From Lutibacillus sp052034115 (GTDB lineage Bacteria; Actinomycetota; Actinomycetes; Actinomycetales; Dermatophilaceae): a stretch of DNA of 64,000 bases. The notes below the pieces were generated by a model. It did not search any database and was not told the origin of the DNA. It saw nothing but the letters and a program-made list of their open reading frames with translations. This document shows, piece after piece, positions 17,986-26,918 of this stretch (its first letter is position 1; each line of letters begins with the position of its first letter). Location: NCBI GenBank assembly GCA_052034115.1, contig JBPOIZ010000061.1:1-64000 (forward strand), read 5' to 3'. Made by a program: the position numbers and the translations under genes.

Positions 17986-18306
17986 ATGGCCCAACGGATC
18001 CAAGTGGTCCTCGAAGACGACGTCGACGGTTCGCCCGCAGCGGAGACCGTCCACTTCGGCCTCGACGGCGTCACCTACGAGATCGACCTGTCCGAGGACA
18101 ACGCCCGCGCGATGCGCGACGCGCTGGCCCCGTGGGTCGGCAGCGCTCGCCGTTCCGGCGGTCGCAAGGTCACCGGTCGCAAGCCGTCCGGTGGCAAGCC
18201 CGACGTGTCCCACGTCCGCGCCTGGGCGCGGGACAACGGCTACTCCATCAACGAGCGGGGCCGCATCCCCGCCTCGGTCCAGGAGGCCTACGACCGGGCT
18301 CACTGA
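17986..18306 (+). CDS. lsr2: Nucleoid-associated silencer Lsr2
   Basis: 106 residues. The N-terminal dimerisation domain (AQRIQVVLEDDVDGSPA, then VTYEIDLSEDNA) joins by a basic linker to a C-terminal DNA-binding domain with the AT-hook-like RxWARDNGYSINERGRIP; here RAWARDNGY and RGRIP are present, as in mycobacterial Lsr2. It bridges AT-rich DNA and silences acquired genes. Start chosen for AGGAG upstream and the canonical MAQR beginning. A strong terminator follows. Confidence 0.95.
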   Translation: MAQRIQVVLEDDVDGSPAAETVHFGLDGVTYEIDLSEDNARAMRDALAPWVGSARRSGGRKVTGRKPSGGKPDVSHVRAWARDNGYSINERGRIPASVQEAYDRAH

Positions 18307-18319
18307 GTCCGGCGAAACC

Positions 18320-18361
18320 ACGACGAGGGGGGCGGCCCGCCTGGGCCGCCCCCCTCGTCGT
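18320..18361. terminator. Bidirectional terminator hairpin between lsr2 and ligD polymerase gene
   Basis: A perfect 19-bp stem (starting ACGACGAGGGGGG) with a GCCT loop, between the lsr2 stop and the convergent polymerase gene's stop. No U-run, as usual in high-GC Actinobacteria; it would serve both strands. Confidence 0.85.
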
Positions 18362-18362
18362 G

Positions 18363-19286
18363 TCATCGGACGGCCGAGGCGAGATCCCCGACCCGGTCGA
18401 ATCGGGCCAGCGCGTCGTCGATCATCACCTGCTCGAGGGCGCCGGCCCGGGCCGCGCCGGCCTCCACCTCGTCCCAGGTGCGCGGCGCGGCCACGCACGG
18501 CAGGTCGCGCCCACGCAGGCTGTACGGGCTGATCGTCGTCTTGGCCGCGGTGTTCTGGCTCCAGTCGAGCAGGACCTTCCCGGGCCTTAGCGACCTGGTC
18601 ATCTTCCACACGACCAGGTCGGGGTGCGCCGCAGTCAACTCCTGCGCCAGGTGCTGGGTCAGGGCTCGGATGTCCTCGCTGGTGTGCACACCGGGCAGCG
18701 CGCCATACAGTTGCATGCCCTTGGACCCGGACGTGACCGGGACGAGCGTCAATCCGATCTCAGCGAGCCGCTCGCGCACGAGCAGGGCCACCCGGGCACA
18801 CTCGTGCAGCCCCGCGCCCGGGCCGGGGTCGAGGTCGACGACGAGTCGGTCGGGGTGCAGCGGTTGTTCGTCCTGGCCGATCCGCCATTGCGGGATGTGC
18901 AACTCCAGCGAGCCGAGGTTGACCAGGTAGGCCAGGGTCGCTCGATCCGGGACGAGCGGATAGGTCACCGTCTCGTGCCCCTCGGCGGCCGGGTCGTCGC
19001 GCCGCGCTCCTGTGCTGACCAGGGTGACCCGCGGCAACCATGACGGCGCGCCGGAGGGCAGATTCTTCTCGAAGAAGCTCACCCCGGCGACCCCTTCCGG
19101 CCACCGCACCCGGGTGACCGGGCGGCCCGCGAGCTGCGGCAGCAACAGGGGCGCGACCTGCGTGTAGTAGTGCAGGACCTCGCCCTTGGTCGTCTCGGTC
19201 GCCGGGAAGAGGATCTTGTCGAGGCTGGACAGCGCGATGGTGCGTCCCTCGACGTCGACGCGCACCTTGGCCCCCGGCTCAGGCAT
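18363..19286 (-). CDS. LigD-type polymerase domain protein (NHEJ primase-polymerase)
   Basis: 307 residues corresponding to the PolDom module of LigD, which fills gaps with ribonucleotides in non-homologous end joining. Visible motifs: the metal-binding pair in RLVVDLDPGPGAG, the conserved VTSGSKGMQLY and SQNTAAKTTISPYSLRGR. The ligase domain is on a separate, upstream gene; the ATG at 19286 overlaps that gene's end by 8 bases. A further in-frame start 27 bases upstream is less likely. Confidence 0.92.
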   Translation of the reverse strand: MPEPGAKVRVDVEGRTIALSSLDKILFPATETTKGEVLHYYTQVAPLLLPQLAGRPVTRVRWPEGVAGVSFFEKNLPSGAPSWLPRVTLVSTGARRDDPAAEGHETVTYPLVPDRATLAYLVNLGSLELHIPQWRIGQDEQPLHPDRLVVDLDPGPGAGLHECARVALLVRERLAEIGLTLVPVTSGSKGMQLYGALPGVHTSEDIRALTQHLAQELTAAHPDLVVWKMTRSLRPGKVLLDWSQNTAAKTTISPYSLRGRDLPCVAAPRTWDEVEAGAARAGALEQVMIDDALARFDRVGDLASAVR

Positions 19287-20253
19287 CCGGCCCACCCCCC
19301 GGTATGGCGTCACCGGGCCCGGGGGCGGCGTCCTCGACGTCGCCGGCCGTCAGATCTGGTCGCGGGCCGCGATAGCTCGGCTGGCGCAGCCGCCCGGACC
19401 GATTGACGCCCAGCGAGACGACATCGACCACGAGCACCGGCGCCACCCACGTCGTGCCCTCGGCGTCCTCCGGGGGGATGTCGCCGACAAACGGCGAGCG
19501 CGCCTCGGCCAGCGGGCGCAGGTCGGCCAGGAGCGTGGACCCGGCTCGTCCGGCCAGCCCGCTGCCGACGCGCCCACGGTAGGTCAGCCCGCCGGGGGAC
19601 GGGACGCCGACGAGCACCGCGCCGAGGGTCGCATCGTTCCCGGTCTCGGGACGCCACCCGCCGATGACATAGGAGGCCGATGTGCGGTGCGCCGTCTTCA
19701 CCCAGTCCTCGCTGCGCCGACCGGGCCGGTAGATGCCGTCCAGGCGCTTGCTGACGATGCCCTCCAGGCCCTGCGCCGCCGTGCCGTCGAGCAGCGCCTG
19801 GCCGTCGGTGAAGGTGGGCGGCACCTGCCAGTGCGGGCCCCGCAGCTCGAGGCGTTCCAAGGTGGCTCGCCGGTCGGCGAATCGTCGGCCGGTGAGGTCC
19901 ACGCCATACAGGCGCAGCAGGTCGAAGGCCATGTAGGTGGCGGGGCGGCTGGCCGCCAGGGTGGCCGCCCGGCGCCGATCGCTGACGTGGAAGCGCTCAG
20001 CGAGTGCCTCGAAGGACGGGCGTCCGCCGTCGAGCACGACGATCTCGCCGTCGAGGAGCATGTCCTCGTACAGGCCCCCGAGGCCGGCGAGCTCGGGAAA
20101 GGCCACGCTGATGTCTCGCTCGGTGCGGGACCAGCAGGTGGCCCGCCCATCGCGCACTTCGACCAGTGCCCGCATGCCGTCCCACTTCACCTCGTGGATC
20201 CAGCCCGGCCCGGTCGGTATGCCGGTGGCCGTCGCGGCGAGCATGGGGCGCAT
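19279..20253 (-). CDS. ATP-dependent DNA ligase (LigD ligase module)
   Basis: 324 residues. The adenylation motif I is EVKWDGMR (Lys at about residue 23); LDGEIVVLD (motif III), GLEGIVSKR (motif IV) and DWVKTAH (motif V) follow, with a C-terminal OB-fold (GAVLVGVPSPGGLTYRGRVGSG). It seals breaks in end joining with Ku and the polymerase, coded right downstream. Start 6 bases after a CAGAAT -10-like box, so probably leaderless and divergent from ku. Confidence 0.92.
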   Translation of the reverse strand: MRPMLAATATGIPTGPGWIHEVKWDGMRALVEVRDGRATCWSRTERDISVAFPELAGLGGLYEDMLLDGEIVVLDGGRPSFEALAERFHVSDRRRAATLAASRPATYMAFDLLRLYGVDLTGRRFADRRATLERLELRGPHWQVPPTFTDGQALLDGTAAQGLEGIVSKRLDGIYRPGRRSEDWVKTAHRTSASYVIGGWRPETGNDATLGAVLVGVPSPGGLTYRGRVGSGLAGRAGSTLLADLRPLAEARSPFVGDIPPEDAEGTTWVAPVLVVDVVSLGVNRSGRLRQPSYRGPRPDLTAGDVEDAAPGPGDAIPGGGPDA

Positions 20254-20259
20254 CCCCGC

Positions 20260-20265
20260 ATTCTG
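20260..20265 (-). promoter_or_regulatory. Leaderless -10-like box of the DNA ligase gene
   Basis: Minus strand CAGAAT (A at position 2 and T at position 6 conserved), 6 bases, then ATG at 20253. Lies in the 50-bp divergent gap shared with ku. Confidence 0.4.
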
Positions 20266-20291
20266 CCGTCCGCGGTGCCACCGCGGGGCGT

Positions 20292-20297
20292 CATACT
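20292..20297 (+). promoter_or_regulatory. Leaderless -10 box of ku
   Basis: CATACT followed by 6 bases and ATG at 20304. Confidence 0.45.
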
Positions 20298-20303
20298 GGG
20301 CCG

Positions 20304-21101
20304 ATGCGGGCGATCTGGAAGGGTGCGGTGTCGTTCGGGTTGGTCAATGTGCCGGTCCGGCTCTACTCGGCGACCGAGAACCACGACGTGCAGTTCCGGC
20401 AGGTGCACCGGGTCGATGGCGGGCGGATCAGATACAAGCGGATCTGCAGTGTGGACGGCGCCGAGGTGTCCTTCGACGACATCGCCAAGGGCTTCGAGAC
20501 CGAGGACGGGGCGATGGTCGTCCTCACCGACGAGGACTTCGCGCATCTGCCGGCCCAGTCGAGCAAGGAGATCGCGGTCGAGAAGTTCGTGCCAGCGGAC
20601 CAGATCGACCCCATGCTGCTCGATCGCTCCTACTACCTGGAGCCGGACAAGTCGGCGGTCAAGGCATACGCCCTGCTGCGGGATGCCCTGGTCGACACCG
20701 ACCGCATGGCCGTGGTGACCGTCTCGATCCGCACCCGGATGACGATGGCGGTCCTGCGGGTCCGCGACGGGGTGATCGTCATGCAGACGATGCTGTGGCC
20801 CGACGAGGTGCGTTCCCCCGACTTCGCCTCGCTCGGTGACGAGGTGCACGCCAGCGACAAGGAGCTGGCCATGGCTCACCTGCTGGTCGACTCGCTGGCC
20901 GGCGACTACGACCCCGAGGACTACGAGGACGACTACGCGGCGGCGGTCCAGGCCGTCGTCGAGGCCAAGATCTCCGGTGGCGAGGTCACCGACATCCCCG
21001 AGCCCGGCGACGCCTCCGGAGAGGTGGTCGACCTGCTGGAGGCCCTGCAGCGCAGTGTGGACCGGGCCAAAGCGGCCCGCGGCGAGGCGGCCAGTGCCTG
21101 A
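20304..21101 (+). CDS. ku: Ku protein
   Basis: 265 residues, usual for bacterial Ku. The beginning MRAIWKGAVSFGLVNVPVRLY is the family hallmark, and the beta-barrel DNA-ring segment includes EKFVPADQIDPMLLDRSYYLEPD. It binds double-strand ends as a homodimer and recruits LigD, here coded by the divergent ligase/polymerase pair. The 3' end overlaps the glycosylase gene by 8 bases. Confidence 0.96.
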   Translation: MRAIWKGAVSFGLVNVPVRLYSATENHDVQFRQVHRVDGGRIRYKRICSVDGAEVSFDDIAKGFETEDGAMVVLTDEDFAHLPAQSSKEIAVEKFVPADQIDPMLLDRSYYLEPDKSAVKAYALLRDALVDTDRMAVVTVSIRTRMTMAVLRVRDGVIVMQTMLWPDEVRSPDFASLGDEVHASDKELAMAHLLVDSLAGDYDPEDYEDDYAAAVQAVVEAKISGGEVTDIPEPGDASGEVVDLLEALQRSVDRAKAARGEAASA

Positions 21102-21999
21102 AGGGCACCACCTCCATCGGCTCGCTGCTGCGCTCGACGATGCCTTCGGCGGCGATGTCGTCGCGGTGTCCAGCCCGCAGGGGCGCTTCGCCGACGGGGC
21201 CGCGGTGCTCGACGGCCGCCCGATCGTGCGCGCCTTCGCCGGCGGCAAGCACCTGTTCGTGGAGTTCGCCGGCCCGGAGCTGACCGGTCCGGCATACCTG
21301 CACATCCATCTGGGTCTCATCGGTGAGCTGACCATCGCCGCGCTCGCGATCGGCGCTGGGGGCGAGGTCACCGTGCCGCCGCCGGTCGGCGCGGTGCGAG
21401 TTCGCCTGCTCTCGGACCGGTATGTCGCCGACCTGCGCGCCGCGACCTTGTGCGAGGTGGCCGCACCCGAGGATGTCGCGCAGGTGTTGCGCCGGCTCGG
21501 GCCGGACCCGCTCGTGGCCGACGCCGACCCCGACGCCGCGTGGGCGCGCATCTCGCGCAGCACCCGGCCGATCGCCGAACTGCTCATGGACCAGTCCGTC
21601 ATCGCCGGCGTGGGCAACGTCTACCGCTCCGAAGTGCTGTTCCGGCTGCGCGTCGATCCCCACCGGCCCGGACGGGAGATCCGTCGACGGTCCTTTGCCG
21701 CCATCTGGGCCGACCTGCGCCTGCTCATGCCGATCGGGGTCCGGCTCGGTCAGATCGTGACGATGGCCGACCAGGTCGACGAGGTGCTGGTCGATGACGC
21801 CCATGACGCCGTGGCTCCCGAGCTCGGTCGCACCGTCTCCGCGTGGCGCCGTGGCGTGGTCGGCGCCGCGGTCGAACGGCGCTACTACGTCTACAAGCGC
21901 GCCGGTGAACCGTGCCGGGTGTGCGGGTCCCGCGTGCGGACCGCGGTCGTGGCCGGGCGGAACCTCTTCTGGTGCGGCCGCTGCCAACGCCGCCGCTGA
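21094..21999 (+). CDS. Fpg/Nei-family DNA glycosylase
   Basis: 301 residues. The protein begins M-PEGHHLH; after removal of fMet the Pro is the catalytic nucleophile and the Glu assists. The helix-two-turns-helix region includes DQSVIAGVGNVYRSEVLFR, and the C-terminal zinc finger is CRVCGSRVRT...WCGRCQ. PEGH rather than PELPE points to the Nei-like branch. Overlap with ku suggests co-expression of base excision and end-joining functions. Confidence 0.92.
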   Translation: MPEGHHLHRLAAALDDAFGGDVVAVSSPQGRFADGAAVLDGRPIVRAFAGGKHLFVEFAGPELTGPAYLHIHLGLIGELTIAALAIGAGGEVTVPPPVGAVRVRLLSDRYVADLRAATLCEVAAPEDVAQVLRRLGPDPLVADADPDAAWARISRSTRPIAELLMDQSVIAGVGNVYRSEVLFRLRVDPHRPGREIRRRSFAAIWADLRLLMPIGVRLGQIVTMADQVDEVLVDDAHDAVAPELGRTVSAWRRGVVGAAVERRYYVYKRAGEPCRVCGSRVRTAVVAGRNLFWCGRCQRRR

Positions 22000-22190
22000 C
22001 CGGGCGCATCCATGGGTCACTCGGGGTCGTGAGACGGGGAGTCCCCGCTGCTCCGAGCTCAACCGCTCGCGGTGTCCCGAGGTGTCCGCTAAACAACGAA
22101 GCCACACCAATATTGCGGCTCTGCTGCCGCGCTTCGTGCTCGGTCCGGGAGGTCGCGAGGGGTTGGCGCCCGCTCCCGACTGCGGCGGCA

Positions 22191-22196
22191 TACGAT
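22191..22196 (+). promoter_or_regulatory. Leaderless -10 box of the GNAT gene
   Basis: TACGAT, exactly 6 bases, then GTG at 22203. The preceding 200-base gap after the glycosylase holds no other feature that I can support. Confidence 0.5.
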
Positions 22197-22202
22197 TCCG
22201 GC

Positions 22203-22709
22203 GTGTCCACGGTGCGGATCATCCAGCTCGACGCGGCGACGCTTGCTGCGCTCGCGGAGGGCGACCTCGAGCGAGCCGGGCAGACCTCCCCGGTCCCGCT
22301 GACCCCCGCGTGCGCGGACCCGGACTGGCGTGACACCTGGGCGTTGCGGGCCCGTCAGGTGGTCGACGACCCACCCAGCCAGGCGTGGGTGACCGGGGTG
22401 GTGTGGTCCGAGGAACGCGGTCAGGTCGTGGGCCGGGCCGGCTTCCATGGCCCGCCGGACCCCCACGGCATGGTGGAGGTCGGGTACTCCGTCGATCCCG
22501 ACCTGCGACGGCAGGGCCTCGGATGGGCGACGCTGCAGGCGCTGCTCGCCAGAGCCCATGCCGAACCGGCGGTGCGGACCGTCCGGGCCAGCGTCGGGCC
22601 CTGGAATGCTCCGTCGCTGGCCCTGGTGGCTCGGGCCGGCTTCGTCCAGGTCGGCGAGCAGTGGGACGAGGAGGACGGGCTGGAGCTCGTCTTCGAGCGC
22701 CCCTCCTGA
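22203..22709 (+). CDS. GNAT-family N-acetyltransferase (RimJ/RimL-like)
   Basis: 168 residues. MVEVGYSVDPDLRRQGLGWATLQALL is beta4 plus the acetyl-CoA P-loop (RRQGLG), followed by VRASVGPWNAPSLALVARAGFVQVGE, the usual Asn-x-x-Ser and GF segment of RimJ/RimL-like enzymes. The acceptor is unknown. The start is fixed by the leaderless promoter; the longer frame upstream is not coding-like. Confidence 0.8.
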   Translation: MSTVRIIQLDAATLAALAEGDLERAGQTSPVPLTPACADPDWRDTWALRARQVVDDPPSQAWVTGVVWSEERGQVVGRAGFHGPPDPHGMVEVGYSVDPDLRRQGLGWATLQALLARAHAEPAVRTVRASVGPWNAPSLALVARAGFVQVGEQWDEEDGLELVFERPS

Positions 22710-22846
22710 GTCGGGGAACACGCTCGCGCGCGGCAGCGTTGGGAGCAGCGAGACCGCCATACGGCGGAGCGGGGTCGGGCATCGCGCCGAGGTGTTCCGT
22801 CCGCAGACGTCACCCGATCGAGACCGTCCCATCGCGCGGTCGCAGT

Positions 22847-22852
22847 TAGCAT
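22847..22852 (+). promoter_or_regulatory. -10 box of clpC
   Basis: TAGCAT, predicting a start near 22859 and a 23-base leader that contains AGGAG before the ATG at 22882. I looked for ClgR or CIRCE operators upstream and saw none that I would trust. Confidence 0.4.
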
Positions 22853-22881
22853 CGACGTGACTCGACAGGCAGGAGCAGACG

Positions 22882-25407
22882 ATGTTCGAACGGTTCACCG
22901 ACCGCGCCCGGCGGGTGGTTGTGCTCGCGCAGGAAGAGGCGCGCATGCTCAACCACAACTACATCGGCACCGAGCACATCCTCCTCGGCCTCATTCACGA
23001 GGGCGAGGGGCTGGCCGCCAAGGCCCTGGAGAACCTCGACATCTCCCTCACGGCGGTCCGCGAGCAGGTCACCGACATCATCGGCAAGGGTCAGACCGCG
23101 CCCACCGGCCACATCCCCTTCACGCCTCGGGCCAAGAAGGTCCTCGAATACTCGCTGCGCGAGGGGCTGCAGCTGGGCCACACCTACATCGGCACCGAGC
23201 ACATCCTGCTGGGCTTGATCCGGGAGGGTGAGGGCGTTGCCGCGCAGGTGCTCGTCAAGCTCGGCGCCGACCTGAACAAGGTGCGCCAGCAGGTCATCCA
23301 GCTCCTGGCCGGCTACCAGGGCGGCCAGGGTGAGAAGGCCGGGGCCGGCGTGGGCCAGAGCCAGGGCGGCCCGGCCGAGGGCACCCCGGCGGGCTCGCTC
23401 GTCCTGGACCAGTTCGGGCGCAACCTGACCCAGGCGGCCCGGGAGGGCAAGCTCGACCCGGTCATCGGCCGGGAGAAGGAGATCGAGCGGGTCATGCAGG
23501 TGCTGTCCCGCCGCACCAAGAACAACCCGGTGCTCATCGGCGAGCCCGGCGTCGGCAAGACTGCCGTCGTCGAGGGCCTGGCCCAGGACATCGTCCGCGG
23601 CACCGTCCCGGAGACCCTCAAGGACAAGCAGCTCTACACCCTCGACCTCGGTGCGCTGGTGGCCGGCAGCCGATACCGCGGCGACTTCGAGGAGCGGCTG
23701 CGCAAGGTGCTCAAGGAGATCCGCACGCGCGGCGACATCATCATCTTCATCGACGAGATCCACACCCTCGTCGGGGCCGGTGCGGCCGAGGGCGCCATCG
23801 ACGCAGCCTCGATCCTCAAGCCCATGCTCGCCCGCGGCGAGCTGCAGACCATCGGCGCCACCACCCTCGACGAATACCGCAAGCACATCGAGAAGGACTC
23901 GGCCCTCGAACGCCGGTTCCAGCCGATCCAGGTCGCCGAGCCGACCCTGAAGCACACGATCGAGATCCTCAAGGGGCTGCGCGACCGCTACGAGGCCCAC
24001 CACCGGGTCACCATCACCGACGGTGCGCTCGTGGCCGCCGCGAGCATGGCGGATCGCTACGTCAACGACCGGTTCCTGCCCGACAAGGCCATCGACCTGA
24101 TCGATGAGGCCGGCGCCCGACTGCGGATCCGCCGCATGACCGCCCCGCCGGACCTGCGCGAGTTCGACGAGAAGATCGCCACCGTGCGGCGCCAGAAGGA
24201 GGCCGCCATCGACGGGCAGGACTTCGAGAAGGCCGCCCGGTTGCGCGACGACGAGAAGCAGCTCAGCCTCGCCAAGAACGAGCGTGAGGCGCAGTGGAAG
24301 TCCGGCGACATGGACGTCGTGGCCGAGGTCGACGAGGAGCTCATCGCCGAGGTGCTTGCCGCCTCCACGGGCATCCCGGTCTTCAAGCTGACCGAGGAAG
24401 AATCCTCGCGGCTGCTCAACATGGAGGCCGAGCTGCACAAGCGAATCGTGGGCATGGACGACGCCATCAAGGCGCTCAGCCAGGCCATCCGCCGCACCCG
24501 CGCCGGGCTGAAGGACCCGCGCCGGCCCGGTGGGTCGTTCATCTTCGCCGGTCCGACGGGCGTCGGGAAGACCGAGCTGGCCAAGACCCTCGCCGAGTTC
24601 CTCTTCGGGGACGAGGACGCCTTGATCCAGCTCGACATGTCCGAGTTCTCCGAGAAGCACACGGTCTCGCGGCTGTTCGGCTCCCCGCCCGGGTATGTCG
24701 GGTATGAAGAGGGCGGCCAGCTCACCGAGAAGGTGCGTCGCCGGCCGTTCTCCGTGGTGCTGTTCGACGAGGTGGAAAAGGCCCACCCGGACATCTTCAA
24801 CTCGCTGCTGCAGGTGCTGGAGGACGGTCGTCTGACCGACAGCCAGGGGCGCTCGGTGGACTTCAAGAACACCGTCATCATCATGACGACGAACCTCGGC
24901 ACGCGGGACATCACCAAGGGCTCGCTCGGCTTCTCCGCCGGGCCCGACACCCGCACCGAGTACGACCGGATGAAGGCCAAGGTCACCGACGAGCTGAAGA
25001 ACCACTTCCGGCCCGAGTTCCTCAACCGCGTCGACGACGTCATCGTCTTCCCGCAGCTGACCCGCGAGGAGATCGTGGCCATCGTCGACCTGGAGATCGC
25101 CAAGCTCGACGTCCGGATGAAGGACAAGGACATGGGCCTGGAGCTCACCGTCGCGGCGAAGGATCTGCTGGCTCGCAAGGGTTACGACCCGGTGCTGGGT
25201 GCCCGACCGCTGCGGCGCACGATCCAGCGCGAGATCGAGGACGTCCTCTCCGAGAAGATCCTCTACGGGGAGCTCAAGCCCGGTGAGTTCGTGGTCGTCG
25301 ACGCGCAGGGTGAGGGCGCGGCCGAGGTGTTCACCTTCTCCGGTTCGCAGCGCACGCTGACTATCCCGCAGATTCCGGACGCGCCGCCGGTGGACGCCGT
25401 AGGGTGA
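22882..25407 (+). CDS. clpC: ATP-dependent Clp protease ATPase subunit ClpC
   Basis: 841 residues. Two Clp_N repeats (the doubled NYIGTEHILLGLI / TYIGTEHILLGLI), first AAA+ domain with GEPGVGKT near 220, a UVR-type coiled insert (EKAARLRDDEKQL), and a second AAA+ domain with GPTGVGKTE near 557. It unfolds substrates for ClpP1P2. A terminator-like hairpin follows. Confidence 0.97.
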   Translation: MFERFTDRARRVVVLAQEEARMLNHNYIGTEHILLGLIHEGEGLAAKALENLDISLTAVREQVTDIIGKGQTAPTGHIPFTPRAKKVLEYSLREGLQLGHTYIGTEHILLGLIREGEGVAAQVLVKLGADLNKVRQQVIQLLAGYQGGQGEKAGAGVGQSQGGPAEGTPAGSLVLDQFGRNLTQAAREGKLDPVIGREKEIERVMQVLSRRTKNNPVLIGEPGVGKTAVVEGLAQDIVRGTVPETLKDKQLYTLDLGALVAGSRYRGDFEERLRKVLKEIRTRGDIIIFIDEIHTLVGAGAAEGAIDAASILKPMLARGELQTIGATTLDEYRKHIEKDSALERRFQPIQVAEPTLKHTIEILKGLRDRYEAHHRVTITDGALVAAASMADRYVNDRFLPDKAIDLIDEAGARLRIRRMTAPPDLREFDEKIATVRRQKEAAIDGQDFEKAARLRDDEKQLSLAKNEREAQWKSGDMDVVAEVDEELIAEVLAASTGIPVFKLTEEESSRLLNMEAELHKRIVGMDDAIKALSQAIRRTRAGLKDPRRPGGSFIFAGPTGVGKTELAKTLAEFLFGDEDALIQLDMSEFSEKHTVSRLFGSPPGYVGYEEGGQLTEKVRRRPFSVVLFDEVEKAHPDIFNSLLQVLEDGRLTDSQGRSVDFKNTVIIMTTNLGTRDITKGSLGFSAGPDTRTEYDRMKAKVTDELKNHFRPEFLNRVDDVIVFPQLTREEIVAIVDLEIAKLDVRMKDKDMGLELTVAAKDLLARKGYDPVLGARPLRRTIQREIEDVLSEKILYGELKPGEFVVVDAQGEGAAEVFTFSGSQRTLTIPQIPDAPPVDAVG

Positions 25408-25450
25408 CATCGGGCTCGCCCTTGCGGCGTTTTCCCTGATATCGGCGCGT

Positions 25451-25478
25451 ACGCCACGCGGGGTTCCCCGCAGGGCGT
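25451..25478 (+). terminator. Terminator-like hairpin after clpC
   Basis: Imperfect 13-base arms (starting ACGCCACGCGGGG, two mismatches) around a TT loop, 44 bases after the clpC stop and just before the next promoter. Confidence 0.55.
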
Positions 25479-25488
25479 CACGTCGTCA

Positions 25489-25494
25489 TACCAT
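25489..25494 (+). promoter_or_regulatory. Near-leaderless -10 box of the DUF6188-like gene
   Basis: TACCAT, 7 bases, then ATG at 25502; this favours that ATG over the one at 25493. Confidence 0.45.
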
Positions 25495-25501
25495 GTCGGG
25501 C

Positions 25502-25918
25502 ATGACGGTGGACCAAACCGAGCGCTTGCGTGAGGAAGCGGACCACTTCGTCCTGCCCTTGGCGGGTGGGATCGTTGACCAACTGTGCGTGGACTTCGCG
25601 GTCACCTTGGTGGTCGACGGCACCCATACGGTGCGTATGTCGCGGCCGCTGCGGTTCCACGACGGGGCCATGGAGTACACCATCGACCCCGCCGAGACCT
25701 CGACCGTGGTGCCGCTGCTTGGGTTGCACCAGGCCGTCGTCCGCGAGGCCCGGGCGGACAAGGACGGCACCTTGCGGCTGCGCTTCGATCTGGCCCGCAC
25801 CATCGTCGTCACACCGGACGAGGAATACGAGGCGTGGGAGGTCAGCGGCGGGATGCCTCCGGTGACGCCCGACTTCCAGGTGGTCTGTCCGCCCGGCGGC
25901 GGGGTCGAGTCATTTTGA
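25502..25918 (+). CDS. Conserved hypothetical protein, DUF6188-like
   Basis: 138 residues with no signal peptide or membrane segment. Alternating beta-strand pattern (DFAVTLVVDGTHTVRMSRPLRF, TLRLRFDLARTIVVTPD) and the end DFQVVCPPGGGVE resemble the DUF6188 group by memory. No catalytic motif; function unknown. Between clpC and ppk2. Confidence 0.55.
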   Translation: MTVDQTERLREEADHFVLPLAGGIVDQLCVDFAVTLVVDGTHTVRMSRPLRFHDGAMEYTIDPAETSTVVPLLGLHQAVVREARADKDGTLRLRFDLARTIVVTPDEEYEAWEVSGGMPPVTPDFQVVCPPGGGVESF

Positions 25919-25969
25919 TGTGACGCACCGGGTGGTCGCGCACCACCCGATGGTGGCAGGATCGCGCCC

Positions 25970-26896
25970 ATGGCCAAGACCACAGCGAGCGGCGCACCCC
26001 GCATGGACAAGGAGCTCTACGAAGCAGAGCTCATCAAGCTGCAGACCGAACTGGTCACCATGCTGGAGTGGGTTCGCGCCACCGGGTCACGAATCGTGTG
26101 TCTGTTCGAAGGTCGCGACGCGGCCGGGAAGGGCTCGGCGATCAAGCGAGTCGCCGAATATCTCAACCCCCGCGTCGCCCGCATCGTCGCGCTGCCGGCC
26201 CCCAGTGACCGCGACAAGACCCAGTGGTATTTCCAGCGCTACGTCCCGCATCTGCCGGCTGCCGGTGAGATCGTCCTGTTCGACCGGTCCTGGTACAACC
26301 GGGCCGGCGTCGAGCGGGTCATGGGCTTCTGCAGCGACGAGCAGTACTGGCGGTTCCTGCGTCAGGCGCCGGTCTTCGAGCAGATGCTCGTCGAAGAAGG
26401 CATCATGCTGCGCAAGTACTGGTTCTCGGTGTCCGACGTCGAGCAGGAGGCGCGCTTCCACTCCCGCGCCGACGACCCGATGCGCCGCTGGAAGCTCTCC
26501 CCGATGGACATGGAGTCGATCACCCGCTGGGAGGACTACTCGCGGGCCAAGGACGTCATGATGCAGTTCACTGACACCGAGTACGCGCCGTGGTATGTCG
26601 TCGAGTCCGAGGACAAGCGGGCCTCACGGATCAACGTCATCAAGCACATCCTCGCCTCGGTGCCCTACGAGCAGATCTCTCCGCCATCGGTCTCGGTGCC
26701 CCACCGGCCGCCGGCCGTCGGCTACACCCGACCGCCCCGGGAGAGCCAACGGTATGTCGCGGACTACGCCGCCAACCTCTCGGCGGCTCACCAGGCGACC
26801 AAGGCGACCAAGGCCAAGAAGAAGAAGGACAAGGCGGCACACGAAGCGCCTGCGCCCACGGAGCATGGCGACGCCACCACCGAGACGTCTGCCTGA
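25970..26896 (+). CDS. ppk2: Polyphosphate kinase 2
   Basis: Uses polyphosphate to phosphorylate nucleotides (or the reverse). 308 residues: a one-domain PPK2 with Walker A FEGRDAAGKGS (about residues 45-55), lid and Walker B FDRSWYNRAGVERVMGF, and a Lys/Ala-rich tail. Length and motifs fit class I (NDP to NTP), but subclass is inference. An exopolyphosphatase gene lies 9 kb away. Confidence 0.92.
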   Translation: MAKTTASGAPRMDKELYEAELIKLQTELVTMLEWVRATGSRIVCLFEGRDAAGKGSAIKRVAEYLNPRVARIVALPAPSDRDKTQWYFQRYVPHLPAAGEIVLFDRSWYNRAGVERVMGFCSDEQYWRFLRQAPVFEQMLVEEGIMLRKYWFSVSDVEQEARFHSRADDPMRRWKLSPMDMESITRWEDYSRAKDVMMQFTDTEYAPWYVVESEDKRASRINVIKHILASVPYEQISPPSVSVPHRPPAVGYTRPPRESQRYVADYAANLSAAHQATKATKAKKKKDKAAHEAPAPTEHGDATTETSA

Positions 26897-26918
26897 GCTT
26901 CGCCCGGTTTGACCTGTA

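Noticed and set aside
22710..22881. ClgR or HrcA operator upstream of clpC
   Set aside because: An ACGCT-N10-AGCGT inverted repeat is present near 22720, but spacing and sequence do not match either known operator well enough.
22846..25410. Long open frame opposite clpC
   Set aside because: High-GC shadow frame; translation is low complexity and acidic with no domain, while clpC on the other strand is unmistakable.
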